Part shown: positions 45,202 through 53,796 of the stretch, one piece after another
How the letters are laid out: each line of letters starts with the position of its first letter
How positions within the stretch are numbered: position 1 is the first letter of the stretch
Assembly: GCF_000718255.1 (NCBI RefSeq)
Contig: NZ_JOFJ01000002.1
Location: forward strand, 341,955 to 405,954
Source of the DNA: Spirillospora albida
GTDB lineage: Bacteria; Actinomycetota; Actinomycetes; Streptosporangiales; Streptosporangiaceae
Direction: 5' to 3'
Length of the DNA: 64,000 bases
Notes under the pieces: model-generated
Seen by the model: only the letters and a program-made list of their open reading frames with translations
Databases searched by the model: none
Told to the model about the DNA's origin: nothing
Made by a program: the position numbers and the translations under genes

Positions 45202-45690
45202 CTACCGGTAGTTCGTGAACTGCAGGGCGACGTCCAGATCCTTGCCCTTCAGCAGGGAGATGACCTCCTGGAGGTCGTCCTTCTTCTTCGAGCTGACGCG
45301 CAGCTCGTCGCCCTGGATCTGCGCCTTGACGCCCTTCGGGCCCTCATCCCGGATGATCTTGCCGATCTTCTTGGCGTCCTCCTGGGAGATGCCCTCCTTG
45401 AGCGCGACGCCCAGCTTGTAGACCTTCCCCGACAGCTTCGGCTCGCCCGGGTCGATCGCCTTCAGCGAGATGCCCCGCTTGACGAGCTTGTCCTTCAGGA
45501 CGTCCAGGACGGCGTTCGCCCGCTCCTCGGTGTTCCCCTGGATCTCGATCGACTCGCCCGACCACTTGATCCCCGCGTCCACGTTCCGGAAGTCGAACCG
45601 GTTGGCCACCTCCTTCGCGGCCTGGTTCAGCGCGTTGTCGACCTCCTGCCGATCGAGCTTCGACACAATGTCGAACGAGCTATCCGCCAT
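45202..45690 (-). CDS. YajQ-family nucleotide-binding protein
   Basis: This 162-residue protein is highly conserved: MADSSFDIVSKLDRQEVDNALNQ at the N-terminus, ANRFDFRNV, and RVSSKKKDDLQEVISLLK near the C-terminus. YajQ proteins have two ferredoxin-like folds, and some bind cyclic-di-GMP; the role in actinomycetes is unclear. ATG 45690 is the family start; three codons upstream are also open. Confidence 0.94.
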   Translation of the reverse strand: MADSSFDIVSKLDRQEVDNALNQAAKEVANRFDFRNVDAGIKWSGESIEIQGNTEERANAVLDVLKDKLVKRGISLKAIDPGEPKLSGKVYKLGVALKEGISQEDAKKIGKIIRDEGPKGVKAQIQGDELRVSSKKKDDLQEVISLLKGKDLDVALQFTNYR

Positions 45691-45829
45691 CCGGCACACT
45701 CTCCTTCAGCAGCATCTTCGCGGTCCTGTGAGCCTAGCGAGCCCGCCCGCCGCACGCCCCCACCCGCCGATGTCACACCCGCCCCAGAGGTCCGCTATCC
45801 TTTCGAGTGCCGTCGCGACAGCGGCGCCA

Positions 45830-45914
45830 GGCGGGTTGCCCGAGTGGCCAATGGGAGCGGACTGTAAATCCGTCGGCTTAGCCTACGCAGGTTCGAACCC
45901 TGCACCCGCCACCA
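45830..45914 (+). tRNA. tRNA-Tyr (anticodon GTA)
   Basis: The acceptor stem GGCGGGT pairs with ACCCGCC. The anticodon stem-loop GCGGA-CTGTAAA-TCCGT carries GTA. A long class II variable arm (CGGCTTAGCCTACG region) and the T-loop GGTTCGAACCC are present. CCA is encoded at 45912-45914. The 3' part from 45862 is the attachment site of the integrated element; the tRNA remains intact because the element carries a matching 3' end. Confidence 0.96.
45862..45912 (+). repeat. attL (51-base attachment repeat)
   Basis: Identical to 60916-60966 over 51 bases, from the anticodon loop through the acceptor stem and discriminator of tRNA-Tyr. Confidence 0.93.
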
Positions 45915-45920
45915 CCATGC

Positions 45921-45963
45921 AGAACGGCCCCTGACCAGCTAGAACGCTGTCAGGGGCCGTTCT
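45921..45963 (+). terminator. Terminator of tRNA-Tyr supplied by the element
   Basis: Fifteen-base perfect arms (AGAACGGCCCCTGAC and complement) with a 13-base loop, seven bases past the tRNA CCA. It lies inside the element, so the element brings its own terminator for the restored tRNA. Confidence 0.85.
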
Positions 45964-46013
45964 CGTTGCTTCCCGGTGAGTCCCGGCTCCTACCGGCGAT
46001 TGCCGGGTGTTCG

Positions 46014-46032
46014 CGGGACAGTCACGGGACAG
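46014..46032. repeat. Direct repeats near the int end, possible Int arm sites
   Basis: CGGGACAG occurs at 46014-46021 and 46025-46032, with related TCCCGG words at 45971-45976 and 45981-45986. The location between attL and int suits arm-type binding sites of a tyrosine recombinase. Weak evidence. Confidence 0.3.
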
Positions 46033-46052
46033 GCTTTGCGGCCGTGACCTCC

Positions 46053-47423
46053 CTAGTCGTCGTCCTTGAGAGCGTCCTCAATGCGGCCATTCCACATGTG
46101 CTCATGGCCGTCGATGCACCCGGCGTAGACCCGTAGGAGCACGTCAACGCCGTGCCCGGCGCGGCGGGCGACCTCGGGCGCCGGTACGCCGGCGTTGAGC
46201 GCCAGCGTGACGCCGCTGTGGCGGAGGTCGTAGGGCCGTCCGGCCAGGGGAGAGGCCACCTGTGTGGGCGTGAGCGCCATGCCGCGGGCGAGCTGCCAGA
46301 CGCGCCCGTACACGCTCTCTGAGAGCGGCCCACCGCGCCCACCGGAGAACAGCCGACCGTCCGGCGCCGTCCCGTGCTCGGCCAGGTGACGACGCAGCAG
46401 CCGGACGAGTTCGGGCGGGATGGGAACGGGCCGAGCGATCTTCTTCGCCCGGTGCTTCAACTGCCTTTCCTCGTGACTCGTCCCGGCGTCTGTCCACTCC
46501 GAGCCGACGCGGGGCGAGTTGCCGGTGAGCAAGAGCTGTCCCCATCCCTCGTCGGGCAGGTCGATGCAGTCGCCCTTACGCAGGACTTTGGCCTCACCGG
46601 GCCGCATGTAGGCGTAGTACAGGCAGCCGTAGAACGCGGTGAGTTCGGGCCGCTTGTCCTCGATCGCGGCCAGGAGCGCCCGGACCTGGCGAGGCCGGGC
46701 GACGACGTTGCGGTTGACCTCCTCGGCGATGGCCGGGGCTTTCCAGGCCACGCGGTCGATGGGGTTCGCCGGCAAGATGTCGAGTTCTACGGCGTAGTTG
46801 AGCGCGCCGTAGAAGATCGCTCGCTTCCTCGCGACGGTCTTTGCCGCGGCGGGCGTGCCGTCCATCTTGAGCGCGATCGTGTCGAGTGCCGAGCGGATGA
46901 GTTGCGACCGCTGCTCTTTCTCGTTGAGCGTGACGACTCGCAACGAGTTGTCCTGTAGCCACTTGAGCGCGGCGCCCTCCTTGCCGGTGAGCTTGGTCGT
47001 CTCGCGGCGGACCTTGTGGAAGGCCCAGCCGTACAGCGCCGCGCGTAGAACCTTGTCGTCAGGCTTCCCGCGCTTCGAAGTCACCAGAACCGGCGTGACG
47101 GTCGCGAGGGCATCGGCGATGCCGGTCCGGGACTTGGCCGCGGCGTGCGGCCACTTGAGATCTACGAACCGGCAAGCGAGGTCGAGCCACGTGACCGCGA
47201 GTTGGGCCCGGACCATGGACTCGGGAAGGCCCGTGTCCGTGTCGAAGCCCTCTCCTTTCCTCGCGGCCTGCATGAGCTTGGACCGGTAGTTGTCGGCCAG
47301 CGCGCGTTCGGTGAACCACTTCGAGGATTCCTTGCCGGCGACCGTCCAGCGGACGCCGTGACCGCGCTTGCGGTTCTTCTTCCTGGCCAGCTCCCAAACG
47401 CTGACGTCGTGGGAGTAGGCCAC
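46053..47423 (-). CDS. int: Tyrosine recombinase/integrase of the AICE
   Basis: This 456-residue site-specific recombinase catalyses integration into and excision from tRNA-Tyr. Catalytic residues: first Arg in YMRPGEAKVLRKGD, Lys/His region around KHRAKKIARPVPIP, YDLRHSG (HxxR box with Tyr in place of the first His), RAGHG histidine, and nucleophile Tyr in LLRVYAGCI. The N-terminal part is a core-binding domain. The GTG start is one base after the xis stop, so the two are coupled. Its 3' end points toward attL. Confidence 0.93.
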   Translation of the reverse strand: MAYSHDVSVWELARKKNRKRGHGVRWTVAGKESSKWFTERALADNYRSKLMQAARKGEGFDTDTGLPESMVRAQLAVTWLDLACRFVDLKWPHAAAKSRTGIADALATVTPVLVTSKRGKPDDKVLRAALYGWAFHKVRRETTKLTGKEGAALKWLQDNSLRVVTLNEKEQRSQLIRSALDTIALKMDGTPAAAKTVARKRAIFYGALNYAVELDILPANPIDRVAWKAPAIAEEVNRNVVARPRQVRALLAAIEDKRPELTAFYGCLYYAYMRPGEAKVLRKGDCIDLPDEGWGQLLLTGNSPRVGSEWTDAGTSHEERQLKHRAKKIARPVPIPPELVRLLRRHLAEHGTAPDGRLFSGGRGGPLSESVYGRVWQLARGMALTPTQVASPLAGRPYDLRHSGVTLALNAGVPAPEVARRAGHGVDVLLRVYAGCIDGHEHMWNGRIEDALKDDD

Positions 47424-47424
47424 T

Positions 47425-47637
47425 TCAGACCGCCTCCGCAACCTCGGCGCGCGTCGAGAGCCACGCGTCGAGGTCGTTGCGGTGGACGCGAATGCGCCCG
47501 TTCGGCAGCTTGAAGCACTTGGGGGCGGTGCCGAGCGTTCGCCAGGTGTCGAAGGTGCTACGGGACACGCGAAGCTCGTCGAGCACCTCGGCGAGCGTGA
47601 GCAGGTCGGACGGCGCGGCGGGATTCCGAGCGGCCAT
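47425..47637 (-). CDS. xis: Excisionase (MerR/HTH_17 type)
   Basis: This 70-residue DNA-binding protein has the winged-helix pattern LLTLAEVLDELRVSRSTFDTWRTLG-APKCFKLPNGRIRVHRNDLDAWL. It is immediately upstream of int. Xis proteins bend attL/attR DNA to favour excision. A GGAAGGGC ribosome-binding site precedes the ATG. A conserved hairpin motif lies 20 bases upstream. Confidence 0.92.
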   Translation of the reverse strand: MAARNPAAPSDLLTLAEVLDELRVSRSTFDTWRTLGTAPKCFKLPNGRIRVHRNDLDAWLSTRAEVAEAV

Positions 47638-47656
47638 TCTGGGGCCCTTCCTGAAC

Positions 47657-47711
47657 GTGATCGGTTGGACGGCGCCGGCGGCGGGCTTGGTGGCTTGTGC
47701 GCCGGGCGACG
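47657..47711 (-). promoter_or_regulatory. Conserved hairpin motif, copy 1 (upstream of xis-int)
   Basis: On the plus strand the motif reads GTGATCGGTTGGA (47657-47669), a stem arm, the loop box GCTTGGTGGCTTGTGC (47685-47700) and the return arm. Six contiguous stem pairs (47675-47680 with 47700-47705) plus four more after a bulged G are possible. It lies 20 bases before the xis start. Two other copies are at 51519 and 56664. Confidence 0.7.
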
Positions 47712-47875
47712 GAGCGTGAGACGAGTCGAGGGCCGAGGGGGCGCGCGGGGACAGGGGACACGGGGACAGAAGGCGACACAAGGGCTTGCGTCGGCTTCTG
47801 TCACCCTGTCCCGGCGTCCCGGTCGCCAGATCTGCGCCGGGCGCGGTAACGGCACGTAGCGGCGTCCGAGGCGAG

Positions 47876-49855
47876 TCACCGGAAGTCCTCCGACAGGTCG
47901 GGGTGAGTCTCGTAGGCCGGTGAGGTGGGCCGTCCTCCCGTCCGTGTGCCGGGTATCTGCCGGATCCAGCCGTGGGTTTGCAGGACGCGCAAGACCGGTT
48001 CGAGGTCGGCGACCTTGCGGGCGCGGTTCTTGAGTGGGCCGCGCATGAGGTCGCGGGCGGTGAACCGGGTGGTTTCGGTACGGCGTGCCCAGTCCAGAAC
48101 GGTGCGGGCGTGGTTAACGGCAGGGTCGGCGCCAATGGCGTCATAGGCCGCTTGGGCGTGCGCGGTGAAGTACTCGCCGAGCTGGCAGGCTTCCCGGAAT
48201 GTGGCGAGGTCGATCGGGCGCCCGTACCCGTCGCGCAAGTGCTTCGCCAGGTGAAGAAGCGCGGCAATGCGCACGACGGCGCCGACCAGCTTGCCGCCCC
48301 AATCGGTCATGTGGGCGAGGTCGCCGCTACCGGGGCGGAATCGCGGTTCCGTGGCCTCCAGTAGGTCGATGACGGCCTCTTGTGCCTCGCTCGTGAACGT
48401 CAGGGCGACGGGCGTGCCGTCCGGGTCGCCGAACCTTCGCAGCGACAGGACGAGATCGGTAAGCGTCCGCTCGTAGGCGTGGGCGGCGTGCGCGGGGATG
48501 GGGGCGGGACGGGCGTTGCGGTGGCCGAGCATGGATTCCGGCATGGTGATCAGCAGGCGTCCGAGCAAGCCCTGTTCGCGGAATTCGGGGGTGTCGCCGA
48601 GCCCGGCCAGCACGCCGGGTTGCAGGCACACGCCGATGGTGAGCGCGGCGGCGTCGATGCGCTCGGACGAGCGGCCCACACGCTCGATGCGCATTTCCTC
48701 GCCAGCGTGCCCGGACAGGAAGACGCCGATGTCCGGAGAACCGGAGTAGCGGCCACCAGCGATTGAGAACAGCTTGCCGCCCTCGGGCGCCATGACGGCG
48801 TATCGGCCGTTCTGTTCGGCCAGTCGTGAGGTGACCTTCTCAACGGTCGAGTCGTTACCGCCGAAGAGCGCGGGCTCGGCGGGCACCGTGGCGTTGTCGA
48901 GAGCCATTCGCGCGGCGGACGCGTCGGCGCGCCGCTCGAGGCTGTCCGGGTGGTCGGCGGCGGCCTTCTCCGAACGCTCGGCCTCGGCCTCGGCGACCTT
49001 GCGGGCAATGGTCGCCTCGGCGATGAGCGGCGCGGCCAGGTCGGTCAGGATGCCCTCGGCGGCCCGAATGGGTCCGGTCATGGCCTTGTAGACCTCGGAC
49101 TTCCGGTTGCCGGGCGGCAGCACCATGACCAGGAACAGGTTCACCGGCTCGGACCATGCCCCGGCGCTCACCGTCACGTTGCCGGCGGCGGCCACGGCGA
49201 GCGCGGCAAGGGCGAGACACCCGGCCAGATCTACCGGCGTCTGGGTGACGTCGGCGACACCGGCGGCGTACTCGGCGGCCCAGTCCGGCAGGCACCAAAT
49301 GGGGAACGTCGGCAGGTCGGGCGCGGTCGAGAGCGGCGTCGGGTCGGGCCAGCCGCGCCGGTCGGCGCCGGTCACGGCGGCGACCTCGGCGGCCACTTGC
49401 GCCCGCAGCTCGGCGGCGTCGCCCTCGGCGACGGTGGCGAGCTGGACGAGTCGAGTACCGGTCTCGGCGACGGTCCGGGCATAGGCCAGGTCCCGCACCA
49501 TGTGAGCCCAGTAGACAGCGTTCGCCGCGGTCGGAACACGGCTGATCAGCGTGTGGAGGTACGGGCCACCGCCGAGCTTGGCCAGTTGGCGGGCGCCGAT
49601 GTGCGCACCGACCGAGAGCGGGTCGGCGGGCGCGCCGCGGTCGGCGAGCGCGCACACCGCCTCCCAGATCTGAGCGTGCGCGGGCCGGTAGAAGTCGGCG
49701 CCGTCCAGCAGCGGCCGGACCTCGGCGAGCGCGGCCGGCGAGAGCATCACCCCGCCGAGGACGTATTGCTCGGCGTCGATGCTGTGCGGCGTCGCGTCGA
49801 GGTCGGCGTCGGCGGGCGCGCTGTCGACCACGCGCAACGATGCGGGCTTGGTCAT
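47876..49855 (-). CDS. AICE replication candidate: DnaB N-terminal domain fused to DUF3987
   Basis: This 659-residue protein begins with a DnaB-helicase N-terminal domain (PHSIDAEQYVLGGVMLSPAALAEVRPLLDGADFYRPAHAQIWEAVCAL, residues about 25-120). It continues with a DUF3987 NTPase-like domain containing the P-loop-like PPGNRKS and an acidic LEATEP/GGKLVGAVVRIAALLHLAKHL segment. It replaces the RepSA or prim-pol genes found in other AICEs. The role as replication protein is inferred from position between xis and the methyltransferase. The ATG overlaps the methyltransferase stop (ATGA). Confidence 0.8.
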   Translation of the reverse strand: MTKPASLRVVDSAPADADLDATPHSIDAEQYVLGGVMLSPAALAEVRPLLDGADFYRPAHAQIWEAVCALADRGAPADPLSVGAHIGARQLAKLGGGPYLHTLISRVPTAANAVYWAHMVRDLAYARTVAETGTRLVQLATVAEGDAAELRAQVAAEVAAVTGADRRGWPDPTPLSTAPDLPTFPIWCLPDWAAEYAAGVADVTQTPVDLAGCLALAALAVAAAGNVTVSAGAWSEPVNLFLVMVLPPGNRKSEVYKAMTGPIRAAEGILTDLAAPLIAEATIARKVAEAEAERSEKAAADHPDSLERRADASAARMALDNATVPAEPALFGGNDSTVEKVTSRLAEQNGRYAVMAPEGGKLFSIAGGRYSGSPDIGVFLSGHAGEEMRIERVGRSSERIDAAALTIGVCLQPGVLAGLGDTPEFREQGLLGRLLITMPESMLGHRNARPAPIPAHAAHAYERTLTDLVLSLRRFGDPDGTPVALTFTSEAQEAVIDLLEATEPRFRPGSGDLAHMTDWGGKLVGAVVRIAALLHLAKHLRDGYGRPIDLATFREACQLGEYFTAHAQAAYDAIGADPAVNHARTVLDWARRTETTRFTARDLMRGPLKNRARKVADLEPVLRVLQTHGWIRQIPGTRTGGRPTSPAYETHPDLSEDFR

Positions 49856-51063
49856 GCTGCGGTTCCCTCGGACAGTGGTTGGTCGGTGGTAAGGCGGGTG
49901 AGGAGGGCGGTGAGTGCGGCGGCGCCTTGGGCGGGGACGACGCCGTTGCCCAGGGCTTTGAGCATCTGGTTGCGAGTCAGGCCGGGAACGGCGGTGACGT
50001 GGCCCTCGGGGAGGCCCATGAGCCACTCGACGAATGCGGGGTTCAGCTGGTCGGCTCCGCCGCGTCCGGTGGGAAGCCGGGGAGTAGGAGCTGGCCGCCC
50101 GAGGGCGCGGGCCCATCGGTCGATGGCGGGGCGGTAGGCGCCCCAGTCGACATGTGGGCCACCGCCGAGGGCAGCATCAGGTCGCCCGAGGTTCCCCGCT
50201 GGTTCGGGCCGCCCTTGGTGCCGTCGGTCGCACGCGGGGTCGGCAGCAGGGCCGCGGTTTCGGTCGAGGATCCGCCGCGGGTGGCGCGCGGGGTCGGCAG
50301 CAGGTTGCACACCTCGGCCGCCAGGTTCAGGCCGTGTGTGCCCGCTTCCTGGGATGGAGTGCGGCGGGTCTGCCGGTTCTCGTTCACCGATGCCCGCGGG
50401 GTCGGTAGCAGCGCCACCTGAGCCCGTAGCGTGTCGTTGCGCGGGCTGCCCGGCGGGCCGGTCCCGTTGGTCTCCGACACGGTCGGGGTGGGCAGGAGTT
50501 CCACCACCGCCGGGAGGCCGTCGGCGTAGCCGCGGCCCTTGGAGTCGCGGGCGCGGGGCGTCGGCAGGCCAGGCCAGCAGGAACCACCGCCACCGCTGGT
50601 GTGCGGCGCCGACGTCCGATGCTCGGATACACGTCCATTCCGCATCGAACCCGAGGCGGGCAAGGTCGGTGAGGACACGATCGAGCCCCGGTCGTCGAGC
50701 AACGATGGCGCGCACGTTCTCCAGCACGACGAGCCGAGGTCGTAGTACACCGAGGGCGGCGGCGATGACGAGCCAGAGCCCACTTTGGGTTCCTTCCTTG
50801 ATCCCGGCACCGGCGCCGGCGAGCGAGAGATCCGTGCAGGGGAACCCGGCGGCCACCACATCGACGGGCGGCACGGTCGTCCAGTCCACGGCGGCGATGT
50901 CGCCGAGGTTGGGCACGCCGGGCCAGTGGTGGGCCAGGATCGCGGCGGCGCCGGGGTCGGGGTCGGCAACCCATGCGGGCTCGACGTCCAGCACGGCGGA
51001 CACGGCCAGGTCCAGCCCGCCGTACCCGGTGCACATCGACCCGAGGGACAGGGCGGTCGGCAT
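49852..51063 (-). CDS. DNA (cytosine-5) methyltransferase with a frame-displaced middle region
   Basis: This 403-residue C5 methyltransferase has motif I (LGSMCTGYGGLDLA), the catalytic loop GFPCTDLS with Cys76, motif VI LENV at about 114-117, motif VIII region QRWRWFLLAW, and the C-terminal GNGVVPAQ motif X. Residues about 166-303 (DNA 50155-50568) read as low-complexity Arg/Pro sequence. The +1-shifted frame over exactly that stretch gives repeated LLPTPRA blocks and DGTKGGPNQRG, GDLMLPSAV, which I recognise from phage and actinobacterial methylases. So two compensating frameshifts seem to bracket the target-recognition region. The protein may still be made, with altered specificity or none. 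It is coupled to the zinc-ribbon gene and to the replication gene. Confidence 0.8.
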   Translation of the reverse strand: MPTALSLGSMCTGYGGLDLAVSAVLDVEPAWVADPDPGAAAILAHHWPGVPNLGDIAAVDWTTVPPVDVVAAGFPCTDLSLAGAGAGIKEGTQSGLWLVIAAALGVLRPRLVVLENVRAIVARRPGLDRVLTDLARLGFDAEWTCIRASDVGAAHQRWRWFLLAWPADAPRPRLQGPRLRRRPPGGGGTPAHPDRVGDQRDRPAGQPAQRHATGSGGAATDPAGIGEREPADPPHSIPGSGHTRPEPGGRGVQPAADPARHPRRILDRNRGPAADPACDRRHQGRPEPAGNLGRPDAALGGGPHVDWGAYRPAIDRWARALGRPAPTPRLPTGRGGADQLNPAFVEWLMGLPEGHVTAVPGLTRNQMLKALGNGVVPAQGAAALTALLTRLTTDQPLSEGTAA

Positions 51064-51065
51064 GG

Positions 51066-51485
51066 TCACGCGGCCTCGCCGTCCTGCGGGTCGCGCCGAG
51101 TGTGCGGCCAGACCGGCGCCCAGTCCGACAGGTCCTCGTTGCCAGAGGTGATGACGATCCCTTCGGGGGTGAGCACGAATTCGTGCCCGTGCTCGCACGT
51201 CCACAGGTTGCCCGGGGTCTCGGGGGCGAGCGCGGCCCAGCAGGTGACGACGGTGCGGCAGTGCGGGCAGCCGGGGCCGTCCAGCACGGGCCAGTGGGTG
51301 ACGGGGATGAACCAGTCGGTGGGGCAGGCGCGGCAGCGCCAGACGTTGACCTCGTCGCCCTCGGCGAACGTGGCGGGCCCGATCCATGCCACGTCGGCGG
51401 AGCGGCGGCAGGTGGGGCAGTCGGGGGCGGCCAGCACGGGCCATTGCTCGACCGGCGGGAACGGGACTTGGTTCGGTGTCATCAT
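51066..51485 (-). CDS. Zinc-ribbon protein of the AICE
   Basis: This 139-residue protein contains repeated blocks, WPVLAAPDCPTCRRS, VWRCRACPTDWFIPVTHWPVLDGPGCPHCRT and LWTCEHGHEFVLTPEG, which could bind two zinc ions. The WPVL repeats suggest an internal duplication. It is the first gene of an operon with the methyltransferase (two bases apart) and replication gene. The start could be ATG 51485 or ATG 51482; AAGGAGG lies at a good distance. Function unknown. Confidence 0.7.
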   Translation of the reverse strand: MMTPNQVPFPPVEQWPVLAAPDCPTCRRSADVAWIGPATFAEGDEVNVWRCRACPTDWFIPVTHWPVLDGPGCPHCRTVVTCWAALAPETPGNLWTCEHGHEFVLTPEGIVITSGNEDLSDWAPVWPHTRRDPQDGEAA

Positions 51486-51518
51486 GGAGTGACCTCCTTC
51501 TAGGGACCTGGCGGTTCC

Positions 51519-51579
51519 GTGATCGGTTGGAGGTGCGGCCCTCGGCGGCGTGCTTGGTGGCTTGTGCGCCGAGGGCCGC
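51519..51579 (-). promoter_or_regulatory. Conserved hairpin motif, copy 2 (upstream of the zinc-ribbon/methyltransferase/rep operon)
   Basis: GTGATCGGTTGGA (51519-51531), then a perfect 13-base stem (51535-51547 with 51567-51579) closing over the loop box GCTTGGTGGCTTGTGC (51552-51567). It ends 34 bases before the ATG. In the minus-strand transcript, CACCTCC beside the stem is complementary to the AAGGAGG ribosome-binding site. Confidence 0.8.
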
Positions 51580-51789
51580 TTTGCCTCCTGGTGCGGGCGG
51601 TGTTGCACCTGGCGTTGCGGGCGGGCGGGGGTTTGGGGGTTGGTTGCCTGTTCGGCGGGGGTGCAACGCGGGTGTTGCGCCCCTGTGTTGCAGGGGTGTT
51701 GCACCTCCCGCGTTGCACCCGTTGCACCATGATCAACTTCGCGCGGCGCGCTGCCTGCGCGCAGCCGTGCGGGTGCGCGTGCGCGCGAT

Positions 51790-53796
51790 TCAGGCGGCGT
51801 CGGAGACGGCGAGCAGCAGGTGGCGTTGGGCGTCGTCGTCGTAGCCGAGCACGCCCTGTTCGCGTAGGCGGCGGATCTGGTTCTGTGCCCACTGGCGGGA
51901 CAGGCCGGCGCCGGTCCACACGTCGGACAGGTCGGCGGTGGTGAAGTCCTCGCGGCCCTCGGCGGCCCATGCGGCGATGCGCTCACGCAGCGCCTGGCGC
52001 GCCTCGGCGGCGGTCATGGTCGGTTCGGGCCGGGTGAACTCCCATTCCTCGTCGTCGGGGTCGTCCTCGATCGGGTCGTCCATGTCGGCGGTCATGGTCG
52101 GGTCGGGGTCTTCGGTGGTCAGGTCGTCGGCAGCCGACCAACCCTCGTCCGCGTCGCTCTCGGCGTCGTCGCGGGCGTCGTCCGTGGGGCCGGGCTCGCC
52201 GACCGGGCGGGCGCCCGTGGTGCCGGTGGCGTTGCCGGTGATGGCGGCAGTGAACTCGTCCACCGTCTTGCCGGTGGCGGGCCACTCGGCGGCATGGGCG
52301 GCTATGGCGGCGGTGTCGGGCTTCCCGCTGGCGTCGAGCCATGCGAAGGTGCGCAGCGGCATCGCGATGCGCTCGATGGGGATGCCGGGGGCGTCGAGGT
52401 AGGCCATGCCGGGCTGGGACGATCCCCACAGTTCCGGGCGGGCCCCGGCGTCTTCCTGGGCCTCGGACAGGCCGAACGCGGCGTCATGGGAGTTAGCGAC
52501 GCCGAAGCACATGTTCGCCAACTGGCCGCGGGCGATGGTCGGCATCTGCGTCCAGTCCGAGCGCTGCAAGCTCATGACGATGGTTCCGCCGGCGGACCGG
52601 ACGGCCTTGAGCAGCCGCAGGAAGGTCTCCATGCCCTTGTCGCCGAGGGCGTCGCCGATGTCGGGGAACTCCTCCAGCCACAGCACCCAGTAGGCCAGCC
52701 CGCATCCGGGCTCCCAGTTGACGTATCCGCGCGCCGAGAGCCAGTCGGTACGGGGCTTGAGCTGCGCTTCGATGTCGTTGATCAGGGACCGGACACCCTG
52801 TTTGGTGGTCTCGAAGCGGTGCAGGGCGGGGCGGAGCGGGCCGAGGGTCTGCTCTCCCTTGGTGATGTCGGCGGCGAACACCGCGACGTCCGTGCGGGTG
52901 ATGATCTCGGCGAGGTAGTCCCATGCACCGCCGATGGACTTGCCGGACCCGGTCTTGCCCATGAACTGGCGGTGGCTGCCGGGGATGGTGTCGGCGACGT
53001 CGTCACCGTCCTGCCAGACGCCGGGGCGGACCGGTTCGGCGATCGAGCCGCCGGGCCGGGACGGGCCGGGCCAGGGGATCGGGGCGCGCATGATGCGCGG
53101 GTCGGACAGGGTGACCTTGGCGCGGTCGGCGCGGTCGGTGTCGGCGGCTACCGACAGGGTGCCGGGCGGCAGGCCCATGGCGCCCTCGATGTGCTCGGTC
53201 TTCTTCTGCACGTCGCCCACGGTCTTCTGTCCGGCGGGCAGCGCCATGGCGGCCTCGATCTTGCGTTCGCCGGCCTTGACGGTGGCCATCCGGGCGCCGT
53301 CCAGGCCGGTGCTGTCCTTGCCCTGGTCGAACAGGAACGCCAGTGGATCGGTAACACCGGACAGGCCGGTCTTGGCCCGGATCACGGTCCGGATGTTCCA
53401 GCCCGTGCAGACGGTCACGCCACCGGCCAGGAAGAACCAGGTCACCACCGGTTGCCCGATCCCAGCGACCGAGCATGAGGTGACCCACATCCCAGCGGCG
53501 AACGTGGTGACGGTGGCCGAGCCGCGGCCGAGGATGCCGCGGGTGTGGGAGACCAGCCACGTCACCCCCGACAGCACCCCGGTACCGAGGGTGAGGCCCA
53601 TGGCCGACCATGCGGCGCCCTGCCCGGTGCCCCACAGGGTGTGGGCGGCGTGGCCGATGCCCGCGACGACGGGCCAGATCAGCCACGGCGGGGCGAGGGT
53701 GGCGAGCTTGGAGGCTTGGGCGGCCTTGAACCGGTCCCATGAGGCGTCGTCCACGGTGGCCAGTTGCGTGCTCTTGAGCGTGTTCTTGGCAGCCAT
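51790..53796 (-). CDS. AICE conjugative translocase, FtsK/TraB-like
   Basis: This 668-residue protein has several N-terminal membrane helices (about residues 35-135), then an FtsK-like ATPase with Walker A GKTGSGKS (280-287), Walker B region LAYWVLWLEEFPDI, and a segment VMSLQRSDW. The C-terminal 80 residues form a winged-helix domain (LRERIAAWAAEGREDFTTADLSDVWTGAGLSRQWAQNQIRRLREQGVLG) like the clt-binding tail of TraB. It moves double-stranded DNA between mycelia. Its ATG shares a base with the stop of the preceding gene, so it is in the membrane-protein operon. Confidence 0.9.
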   Translation of the reverse strand: MAAKNTLKSTQLATVDDASWDRFKAAQASKLATLAPPWLIWPVVAGIGHAAHTLWGTGQGAAWSAMGLTLGTGVLSGVTWLVSHTRGILGRGSATVTTFAAGMWVTSCSVAGIGQPVVTWFFLAGGVTVCTGWNIRTVIRAKTGLSGVTDPLAFLFDQGKDSTGLDGARMATVKAGERKIEAAMALPAGQKTVGDVQKKTEHIEGAMGLPPGTLSVAADTDRADRAKVTLSDPRIMRAPIPWPGPSRPGGSIAEPVRPGVWQDGDDVADTIPGSHRQFMGKTGSGKSIGGAWDYLAEIITRTDVAVFAADITKGEQTLGPLRPALHRFETTKQGVRSLINDIEAQLKPRTDWLSARGYVNWEPGCGLAYWVLWLEEFPDIGDALGDKGMETFLRLLKAVRSAGGTIVMSLQRSDWTQMPTIARGQLANMCFGVANSHDAAFGLSEAQEDAGARPELWGSSQPGMAYLDAPGIPIERIAMPLRTFAWLDASGKPDTAAIAAHAAEWPATGKTVDEFTAAITGNATGTTGARPVGEPGPTDDARDDAESDADEGWSAADDLTTEDPDPTMTADMDDPIEDDPDDEEWEFTRPEPTMTAAEARQALRERIAAWAAEGREDFTTADLSDVWTGAGLSRQWAQNQIRRLREQGVLGYDDDAQRHLLLAVSDAA

